A stretch of DNA of 39,532 bases from the NCBI RefSeq assembly GCF_002902625.1, contig NZ_PPRG01000036.1:1-39532 (forward strand), written 5' to 3'. This document shows, in pieces, positions 33,979-39,532 of the stretch. Source of the DNA: Staphylococcus devriesei (GTDB taxonomy: Bacteria > Bacillota > Bacilli > Staphylococcales > Staphylococcaceae). The position numbers and the translations under genes were made by a program. Under the pieces are notes generated by a model. The model saw only the letters and a list, made by a program, of their open reading frames with translations, searched no databases and had not been told where the DNA came from. The stretch's first letter is position 1. Every line of letters starts with the position of its first letter.

Positions 33979-34239
33979 ATGGATAATATTGATAAAACTA
34001 TGAAGTTTGATTATGGAGAAATTCCAAAAGAAAATGTCGAATCAGTATTAAATAATGTACATCGAACTTTAGAAGAACGCGGTTATAATGCAGTCAACCA
34101 AATAGTTGGTTATCTGTTATCGGGCGACCCTGCCTATATTCCACGTCAGAACGATGCACGTAATCAAATTCGTCATATCGATCGCGACGTTATTATGGAA
34201 GAACTTGTTTCAAACTACTTAAAAGAGAACAAGAAATAG
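33979..34239 (+). CDS. yrzL: IreB-family regulatory phosphoprotein (YrzL)
   Basis: The 86-aa protein belongs to the UPF0297/IreB family. In Enterococcus, IreB is phosphorylated by the PASTA kinase IreK and affects cephalosporin resistance. The N-terminus [13 protein letters not shown] keeps Thr7, one of the two threonines phosphorylated there; the other (Thr4) is Ile here. The middle [26 protein letters not shown] is the family signature. It opens the conserved trio yrzL-yrrK-yrzB, with GAGGAGTG before the ATG. The 66 bases after alaS show no clear terminator, so read-through is likely. Confidence 0.92.
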   Translation: MDNIDKTMKFDYGEIPKENVESVLNNVHRTLEERGYNAVNQIVGYLLSGDPAYIPRQNDARNQIRHIDRDVIMEELVSNYLKENKK

Positions 34240-34242
34240 CTT

Positions 34243-34668
34243 ATGCTCACACATAAAATTTTAGGTTTAGATGTTGGAAGTAAAACGGTTGGCATAGCTA
34301 TAAGTGATTTGATGGGTTGGACTGCCCAAGGACTAGACACTCTAAGAATTGATGAGAAAAATAATGAATTCGGTATTGATAAGCTTGTAAAGGTTATTAA
34401 AGAAAACAATGTAGGTACAGTAGTAATCGGCTTACCGAAAAATATGAATAATTCTGTTGGATTTCGTGGAGAAGCTTCGTTACACTATAAAGAGCTACTT
34501 CAAGAAGCATTACCAAATATAGAGATTGTTATGTGGGATGAACGCTTGAGTACTATGGCTGCTGAACGATCATTATTAGAAGCAGATGTTTCTAGACAAA
34601 AAAGAAAAAAAGTAATTGATAAAATGGCTGCAGTTTTTATACTTCAAGGCTATTTAGATTCTATCTAA
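34243..34668 (+). CDS. yrrK: YqgF/RuvX-family nuclease (putative Holliday junction resolvase)
   Basis: The 141-aa product has an RNase H-like fold with [13 protein letters not shown] (Asp10), [25 protein letters not shown] (Glu100) and a late Asp in VIDKMAA (Asp126), matching the expected acidic active site. The family is often annotated as a Holliday junction resolvase, but the best-supported role of E. coli YqgF is 16S rRNA 5'-end processing, so the cellular role here is uncertain. It starts three bases after yrzL and ends 15 bases before yrzB. Confidence 0.92.
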   Translation: MLTHKILGLDVGSKTVGIAISDLMGWTAQGLDTLRIDEKNNEFGIDKLVKVIKENNVGTVVIGLPKNMNNSVGFRGEASLHYKELLQEALPNIEIVMWDERLSTMAAERSLLEADVSRQKRKKVIDKMAAVFILQGYLDSI

Positions 34669-34683
34669 AAGGAGATTTAAATT

Positions 34684-34992
34684 ATGACTGAACATACCCA
34701 TAATGTAGATTTAAATGTTAGTAATGAAGAAGAATTATTAACTTTATTCGATGAGAACGATAATGAAGTGTTATACCGTAAAATGTTAGAGTTTTACCAC
34801 CCGGAATTTAAAAAAGAATATGTTATTTTAGCAGAAGAAGGCGCTCAATCAGACGATGACGAAATGATTGAACTTATTCCAATGATTAATGAACCTGATG
34901 AATCAGGTGATGGTGGTAAATTAGTCCCAATCGAAACTGATGAAGAGTGGGATATGATTGAAGAAGTTGTAAATACAAATATGGAAGAATAG
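34684..34992 (+). CDS. yrzB: DUF1292 family protein YrzB
   Basis: A very acidic 102-aa protein ([21 protein letters not shown] typical of DUF1292, then [17 protein letters not shown]). No catalytic motif or membrane segment is seen. The function is unknown in any species as far as I know. It is the third gene of the conserved yrzL-yrrK-yrzB block, behind AAAGGAG, and a terminator follows. Confidence 0.9.
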   Translation: MTEHTHNVDLNVSNEEELLTLFDENDNEVLYRKMLEFYHPEFKKEYVILAEEGAQSDDDEMIELIPMINEPDESGDGGKLVPIETDEEWDMIEEVVNTNMEE

Positions 34993-35007
34993 TTAAATAG
35001 AAATCTC

Positions 35008-35045
35008 AAGCAGTCTGAACATATAATGTTTCAGGCTGCTTTGTT
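35008..35045 (+). terminator. Terminator after yrzB
   Basis: AGCAG.CTGAAC...GTTTCAGG.CTGCT forms an imperfect stem (about 35009-35040), with a short T-rich tail (TTTGTTATTTT). Confidence 0.75.
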
Positions 35046-35138
35046 ATTTTATTTGGTTTTTAAGCAATCTACTATGATTCAAAATAAATTATAAAATTAG
35101 TTACGTACTAAAGTATTGAAAGAAGACAGAATAGGGGG

Positions 35139-35199
35139 TTGACAATCTAGCTTAATTTATTTAATCTTACTTAAATTTAAGTCAAAACTATGGTAAAAT
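35139..35199 (+). promoter_or_regulatory. Candidate promoters for the trmR leader
   Basis: Two options exist. One is TTGACA (35139-35144) with TAATCT (35162-35167) at 17 bases. The other is a better extended -10, TGG-TAAAAT (35191-35199), with the weak -35 TTAAAT 17 bases upstream (35171-35176 region). Either would begin a leader or small RNA that ends at 35377. Confidence 0.5.
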
Positions 35200-35205
35200 A
35201 CTTTA

Positions 35206-35377
35206 AGTAAATTTTTATAGGTATATATAAATAGTTAAGAATACAGATTAGTCATTAAATAAGGATAGGCATATCTAATTTCTATGCCATAAAAGATTAT
35301 CGATAGCGCAAGATAAACGAATGTCTACGCCTTAACATGTAAAGATAAATCAGGTTCAATGAACTGGTTTATTTTTT
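35206..35377 (+). ncRNA. Structured leader or small RNA upstream of trmR (unidentified)
   Basis: The region has no ORF with a credible ribosome site. Potential pairings form a compact layout: closing GTTAAG (35234-35239) with CTTAAC (35331-35336); inside it GGCATA (35268-35273) with TATGCC (35283-35288); and TTATC (35297-35301) with GATAA (35312-35316). A real intrinsic terminator follows at 35344-35377, only 34 bases before the trmR ATG. This could be a cis-acting attenuator of the tRNA-modification operon or a separate sRNA. I do not recognise a named family. Confidence 0.5.
35344..35377 (+). terminator. Intrinsic terminator just upstream of trmR
   Basis: ATAAATCA-G-GTTC pairs with GAAC-TGGTTTAT (one bulge, one G-T pair, AAT loop), followed by TTTTTTA. 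It must be read through, or be conditional, if the upstream promoter serves trmR. Confidence 0.85.
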
Positions 35378-35411
35378 AATGTCATTTTGCATTTTAAAAG
35401 GAAGTAAAATA

Positions 35412-36047
35412 ATGGAAGCAAATCAAAAATATTTACTTGAAATACATAAAAAAATTAACAATAATATTGAAGAATTAAGATCATATGCCGAAGAAAATGC
35501 AGTTCCAATAGTAGATAGACTATCGCTAGAAATGATTAAGCAATTAATCAGAATTCATAAAGCTACTAATATTTTAGAGATTGGCACAGCTATAGGCTAT
35601 AGTTCTATGCATTTTGCTTCAATCTCACCAACAATCAATGTTACTACAATCGAACGTGATGATAACATGATTAATCAAGCAAAGCTTAATTTTAAAAATT
35701 ATGGTTATAACAATCAAATCACCTTATTAGAAGGCGATGCTTTTGAGCAGTTAGAAAAGGTTAATAATAAAACATACGATATAATATTCATTGATGCTGC
35801 AAAGGCACAATCTAAAAAGTTTTTTGAATACTTTACTCCTTTTTTAAGAAAGGGAGGCCTAGTAATTACAGATAATGTACTTTATCACGGATTCGTCTCT
35901 GATATTGACATTGTTCGTTCTCGTAATGTAAAACAAATGGTAAAAAAAGTACAAAAGTTCAACACTTGGCTTATTGATCAAGAAAATTATCAAACTAATT
36001 TTTTAAATATGGATGATGGACTAGCCATTTCTATAAAAGGAGAATAA
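35412..36047 (+). CDS. trmR: tRNA 5-hydroxyuridine methyltransferase TrmR (YrrM)
   Basis: A 211-aa class I SAM-dependent O-methyltransferase. It has motif I LEIGTAIGYS (55-64), Glu81 that would bind the ribose of SAM, FIDAAKAQ (127-134) and DNVLYHG (154-160). In B. subtilis the orthologous YrrM (TrmR) methylates 5-hydroxyuridine at the tRNA wobble position to 5-methoxyuridine. Older databases call such proteins caffeoyl-CoA O-methyltransferases, which is unlikely here. The frame extends to 35379, but the ATG at 35412 follows AAAGGAAG. It is two bases upstream of a U32 gene and so joined in an operon with its substrate-making enzymes. Confidence 0.9.
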   Translation: MEANQKYLLEIHKKINNNIEELRSYAEENAVPIVDRLSLEMIKQLIRIHKATNILEIGTAIGYSSMHFASISPTINVTTIERDDNMINQAKLNFKNYGYNNQITLLEGDAFEQLEKVNNKTYDIIFIDAAKAQSKKFFEYFTPFLRKGGLVITDNVLYHGFVSDIDIVRSRNVKQMVKKVQKFNTWLIDQENYQTNFLNMDDGLAISIKGE

Positions 36048-36049
36048 TA

Positions 36050-36973
36050 ATGACTGAACTACTTGTTACTCCTAAGTCTTTAGCTCATATGGAAACACTT
36101 ATAGATATCGGCGCAGATGCGTTTGTTATTGGAGAACAAAAATTTGGGTTGAGATTAGCTGGAGAATTTAAACGTGATGATATTAAAAAAGCTGTTTCAT
36201 TAGCTCATGAAAATAATAAAAAGCTTTATGTAGCGGTAAATGGAATTTTTCATAATTATCATTTAAATGCATTAGAAGATTATATTAATTACTTACATGA
36301 ATTAGAAGTAGATCGTATTATTTTTGGTGATCCTGCTGTAGTCATGTATGTTAAAAACCAAGAAAACCCTATCCCTTTAAACTGGGATGCTGAGACTATA
36401 GTAACAAACTATTTTCAGTGTAATTATTGGGGAAAAAAAGGCGCTAAAAGAGCTGTTTTAGCTCGCGAATTAAACTTGGATGAAATTATTAGTATTAAAG
36501 AAAAAGCTAATGTTGAAATTGAAGTGCAAGTTCATGGAATGACATGCATGTTCCAATCTAAAAGACTGTTATTAGGAAATTATTATACATTTCAAGATAG
36601 ACAAATGAAGATTCAACGTGCCAACAGTGATCATGAACTACTTCTATATGATGAAGAACGAGAGAATAAATATCCAGTCTTTGAGGATTACAATGGGACA
36701 CATATTATGTCGCCTAACGATATATGTCTTATCGAAGAGTTAGAGCCGTTATTCCAAGCGAATATTGATTCTTTTAAAATAGATGGCGTTTTACAAAGTG
36801 AAGAATATATTAATGTTGTTACTCGTCAATATAGAGAAGCTATCGATTTATATAATGAAGATCCAGAAACTTATGAAGATGAAAAGTTTATGTTAGTAGA
36901 TCCAATTGAAGAAATTCAACCCGAGCATCGCCCATTTGACGAAGGGTTCTTATACAAACAAACAGTTTACTAA
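36050..36973 (+). CDS. yrrN: U32 family protein YrrN (TrhP1-type tRNA hydroxylation factor)
   Basis: A 307-aa U32 'peptidase' family protein. It has a TIM-barrel-like beginning (TPKSLAHMETLIDIGADAFVIG), and EIEVQVHGMTCMFQSKRLLLGNYY as the U32 signature region. The signature is weaker than in the next gene and has fewer cysteines, suggesting the smaller of a pair. In B. subtilis yrrN and yrrO (TrhP1/TrhP2) are needed for 5-hydroxyuridine at tRNA U34, with prephenate as hydroxyl-linked cofactor source. Proteolysis is an old, unproven label. The start is two bases after trmR behind AAAGGAG. Confidence 0.88.
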   Translation: MTELLVTPKSLAHMETLIDIGADAFVIGEQKFGLRLAGEFKRDDIKKAVSLAHENNKKLYVAVNGIFHNYHLNALEDYINYLHELEVDRIIFGDPAVVMYVKNQENPIPLNWDAETIVTNYFQCNYWGKKGAKRAVLARELNLDEIISIKEKANVEIEVQVHGMTCMFQSKRLLLGNYYTFQDRQMKIQRANSDHELLLYDEERENKYPVFEDYNGTHIMSPNDICLIEELEPLFQANIDSFKIDGVLQSEEYINVVTRQYREAIDLYNEDPETYEDEKFMLVDPIEEIQPEHRPFDEGFLYKQTVY

Positions 36974-36987
36974 AAGGAGGCGCTAAA

Positions 36988-38256
36988 GTGAAAACTTTAA
37001 CTGAAATCAATTCAAAACCTAAAAATAAAGTTAAAAAGCCTGAATTATTGGCGCCTGCTGGTAATTTAGAAAAGTTAAAAATTGCTGTACATTACGGAGC
37101 TGACGCCGTATTTCTAGGAGGACAAGAATACGGTTTGCGTTCAAACGCTGATAATTTCACTATGGAAGAAATTAGAGAAGGGGTTGAATTTGCAAATAAA
37201 TATAATGCGAAAATCTATGTAACGACTAATATTATTGCACATGATGAGAACGTTGATGGTTTAGAAAATTACTTGCGAAACTTAGAAGCTACTGGAGCTT
37301 CAGGTATAATAGTAGCCGATCCTCTAATTATTGAAACTTGTAAACAAGTAGCACCTAAGTTAGAAATTCATCTATCTACTCAACAATCTTTATCCAATTA
37401 TAAAGCTGTGGAATACTGGAAAGAAGAAGGTTTAAATCGCGTTGTTTTAGCGCGTGAAACAGGTGCAATGGAAATGAAAGAAATGAAAGAAAATGTGGAT
37501 ATCGAAATTGAAGCGTTTATTCATGGAGCAATGTGTATTGCTTATTCAGGACGTTGTACATTAAGTAATCATATGACGGCTCGCGATTCAAATAGAGGCG
37601 GTTGTTGCCAAAGTTGCCGTTGGGACTATGATTTGTTGTCAGTCGACCAAGATGGAGAACTCGATTTATATTATCAAGAAGATGAGGTTGTTCCTTTCGC
37701 AATGAGTCCTAAAGATTTAAAATTAATAGAATCCATACCTCAGATGATGGACATTGGTATCGATTCTTTAAAAATAGAAGGACGTATGAAGTCTATACAT
37801 TATATTGCTACTGTAGTTTCTGTATACAGAAAAGTAATAGACGCCTATGCAGAGGACCCTGAAAACTTCAAAATTAAACCAGAGTGGTTAATTGAATTAG
37901 ATAAGTGCGCGAATAGAGACACTGCTCCGGCATTTTTCGAAGGAACACCTGGTTATGAAGAGCAAATGTTTGGAAGTCAACAAAGTAAAAAATCACCATA
38001 TGATTTTTGTGGTTTAGTATTAGATTATGATGCATCTACAAAGATTGCAACAATTCAGCAAAGAAATCATTTTAAACCCGGGCAAGAGATTGAATTCTTC
38101 GGACCTGAAATTGAAAGCTTTAAGCAAGTGGTTGATGTAATCTATGACGAAGAGGGGAACCGTTTAGATGCTGCAAGACACCCACTTCAGATTGTGCAAA
38201 TCAAAGTTGAACATCCAATTTATCCTAATAATATGATGAGAAAGGAAATCGGATAA
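36988..38256 (+). CDS. yrrO: U32 family protein YrrO (TrhP2-type tRNA hydroxylation factor)
   Basis: The 422-aa product is the larger U32 partner. It opens [18 protein letters not shown] and has the full U32 signature [21 protein letters not shown] cysteine cluster follows (GGCCQSCRW), which with the signature cysteine may bind an iron-sulfur cluster, as proposed for this family. A C-terminal extension with a small beta-domain ([19 protein letters not shown]) is present. It starts at GTG behind AAAAGGAGG. The stop shares its last A with the udk ATG (overlap at 38256). With trmR and yrrN it forms a wobble-uridine hydroxylation and methylation operon. Confidence 0.9.
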   Translation: MKTLTEINSKPKNKVKKPELLAPAGNLEKLKIAVHYGADAVFLGGQEYGLRSNADNFTMEEIREGVEFANKYNAKIYVTTNIIAHDENVDGLENYLRNLEATGASGIIVADPLIIETCKQVAPKLEIHLSTQQSLSNYKAVEYWKEEGLNRVVLARETGAMEMKEMKENVDIEIEAFIHGAMCIAYSGRCTLSNHMTARDSNRGGCCQSCRWDYDLLSVDQDGELDLYYQEDEVVPFAMSPKDLKLIESIPQMMDIGIDSLKIEGRMKSIHYIATVVSVYRKVIDAYAEDPENFKIKPEWLIELDKCANRDTAPAFFEGTPGYEEQMFGSQQSKKSPYDFCGLVLDYDASTKIATIQQRNHFKPGQEIEFFGPEIESFKQVVDVIYDEEGNRLDAARHPLQIVQIKVEHPIYPNNMMRKEIG

Positions 38257-38879
38257 TGGCGAAGACAACAATAATTGGTATTGCTGGTGGCTCAGGTTCT
38301 GGTAAAACCACAGTTACAAATGAAATTATGAAAAATTTAGAAGGCTATAGCGTTGCTTTATTAGCACAAGATTATTATTATAAAGATCAATCACACCTTA
38401 CATTTGAAGAACGTTTAGAAACAAATTATGACCATCCATTTGCCTTTGATAATGATCTTTTAATCGATAATTTACGTGACTTAGTAAACGGTCAGGCAGT
38501 TGAAGTGCCTACTTATGATTTTACTAATCATACAAGAAGCGATGAAACGATTGCATTTGAACCTAAAGATGTTATTATCGTAGAAGGTATATTTACTTTA
38601 GAAAATAAAACATTACGTGATATGATGGATGTTAAAATATATGTTGATACTGATGCAGATTTGAGAATCTTAAGACGTCTAGTTCGAGATACTAAAGAAC
38701 GGGGTCGTTCAATGGAATCTGTTATTAATCAATATCTGAATGTTGTTAAACCGATGCATAATCAATTTATTGAACCTACAAAAAAATATGCTGATATTAT
38801 TATTCCAGAAGGTGGAAGTAATAAGGTTGCAATTGATATAATGACAACTAAAATTCAAACGCTTGTTAGCAAGCATTAA
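38256..38879 (+). CDS. udk: Uridine kinase
   Basis: Udk phosphorylates uridine and cytidine to UMP and CMP for pyrimidine salvage. The 207-aa product has the P-loop GGSGSGKTT (11-19), DYYYKDQSH and the NYDHPFAFD substrate region. The lid arginines sit in [13 protein letters not shown]. Its ATG overlaps the stop of yrrO by one base, so translation is coupled to the U32 pair. That is the same order as in B. subtilis (yrrO-udk-greA). No terminator is seen before greA. Confidence 0.96.
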   Translation: MAKTTIIGIAGGSGSGKTTVTNEIMKNLEGYSVALLAQDYYYKDQSHLTFEERLETNYDHPFAFDNDLLIDNLRDLVNGQAVEVPTYDFTNHTRSDETIAFEPKDVIIVEGIFTLENKTLRDMMDVKIYVDTDADLRILRRLVRDTKERGRSMESVINQYLNVVKPMHNQFIEPTKKYADIIIPEGGSNKVAIDIMTTKIQTLVSKH

Positions 38880-38950
38880 TCCATATGTAAGTGATTCGTT
38901 TTATTTCATATTTAAATTGAAAAATATTACTGATAAAGGAAGATGACATA

Positions 38951-39427
38951 ATGGAAAACCAAAAACAATATCCAATGACTCAAGAAGGTTATGAGCAGTT
39001 AGAACAAGAATTAGAAGAACTAAAAACTGTTAAACGTCCAGAAGTAGTTGAAAAAATTAAGGTCGCTCGTTCATTCGGTGACTTATCAGAGAACTCTGAG
39101 TACGATGCTGCTAAAGATGAACAAGGTTTTATTGAACAAGATATTCAACGTATCGAGCATATGTTAAGATATGCACTAATTATTGAAGATACTGGTGATA
39201 ATAACGTTGTTCAAATTGGTAAAACAGTTACATTTGTTGAATTACCTGGTGATGAAGAAGAAAGCTACCAAATTGTTGGTTCTGCTGAATCTGATGCTTT
39301 TAAAGGTAAAATTTCAAACGAATCACCTATGGCTAAAGCATTAATAGGTAAAAGCTTAAAAGATGAAGTCCGCGTACCACTTCCAAATGGTGGCGAAATT
39401 AATGTAAAAATAGTTGATATTAAATAA
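38951..39427 (+). CDS. greA: Transcription elongation factor GreA
   Basis: GreA rescues backtracked RNA polymerase by stimulating transcript cleavage in the secondary channel. The 158-aa product has the N-terminal coiled coil (about 10-75) with the acidic tip in the [16 protein letters not shown] region. A C-terminal FKBP-like domain follows ([31 protein letters not shown]). It lies 71 bases after udk, behind AAAGGAAGA, and is followed by a terminator, so it may also be on the trmR transcript. Confidence 0.97.
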   Translation: MENQKQYPMTQEGYEQLEQELEELKTVKRPEVVEKIKVARSFGDLSENSEYDAAKDEQGFIEQDIQRIEHMLRYALIIEDTGDNNVVQIGKTVTFVELPGDEEESYQIVGSAESDAFKGKISNESPMAKALIGKSLKDEVRVPLPNGGEINVKIVDIK

Positions 39428-39434
39428 AATATAT

Positions 39435-39486
39435 ACCACTTCAATCGCTAAATACTTTTAAATTAGCAATTGAAGTGGTTTTTTAA
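39435..39486 (+). terminator. Terminator after greA
   Basis: ACCACTTCAAT (39435-39445) pairs perfectly with ATTGAAGTGGT (39469-39479), with an inner imperfect pairing, followed by TTTTTTAAT. Confidence 0.9.
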
Positions 39487-39532
39487 TAATATTTTTTGTA
39501 AATGTAAAAAGATTTATTTAGGTTATATTTAC

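Noticed and set aside
36050..38256. A secreted collagenase-type protease pair
   Set aside because: The U32 family label suggests proteolysis, but there is no signal peptide and the operon partner is a tRNA methyltransferase. tRNA hydroxylation fits better.

Overview
The window is one continuous stretch of core chromosome from a low-GC Gram-positive coccus. Protein sequences and gene order point to Staphylococcus, most likely a coagulase-negative species. Many products resemble their S. aureus counterparts closely without being identical, and I cannot name the species from sequence alone. The gene order rarA / cymR-yrvO-mnmA-yrrB-recD2-alaS-yrzL-yrrK-yrzB-yrrM-yrrN-yrrO-udk-greA matches what I recall of Bacillus subtilis. 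I see no prophage, insertion sequence, plasmid gene, CRISPR array, tRNA or rRNA.

Layout. 1-2677: end of mreD, then rplU-prp-rpmA (with an L21 leader and a terminator) and obg. 2689-7307: pheB-like ACT protein, ruvA, ruvB, queA, tgt, yajC. 7308-7678: terminator plus an intergenic repeat. 7679-12930: secDF, recJ, apt. 12931-16886: a long gap, then rel (stringent response), dtd and lytH. 16887-20658: repeat-rich gap, T-box leader, hisS-aspS, terminator. 20820-21047: 6S RNA. 21097-23247: tcdA converging on rarA across a shared terminator. 23333-25139: cymR, a 48-aa MT0933-like ORF, and a reverse-strand flavin monooxygenase. 25396-30969: yrvO-mnmA, a repeat, a TPR protein and recD2. 30966-34992: alaS with promoter and T-box, then yrzL-yrrK-yrzB. 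35008-39486: a terminator-bounded leader RNA, then trmR, two U32 proteins, udk and greA.

The genes share two themes. The first is tRNA decoding: queA and tgt make queuosine, yrvO and mnmA 2-thiolate U34, tcdA makes cyclic t6A37, and yrrN/yrrO/trmR hydroxylate and methylate wobble U34. Three aminoacyl-tRNA synthetases and dtd (D-aminoacyl-tRNA deacylase) accompany them. The second is DNA repair and recombination: ruvAB, recJ, rarA, recD2 and the YqgF-family protein.

I do not see a wholly new system. The most worthwhile non-coding signals are: (i) a promoter-to-terminator leader or sRNA before trmR; (ii) a three-copy intergenic repeat family with one inverted copy; (iii) a strong hairpin between ruvA and ruvB; (iv) an inverted repeat next to the promoter of the 48-aa ORF; and (v) a hisS T-box whose stem I is hard to recognise.
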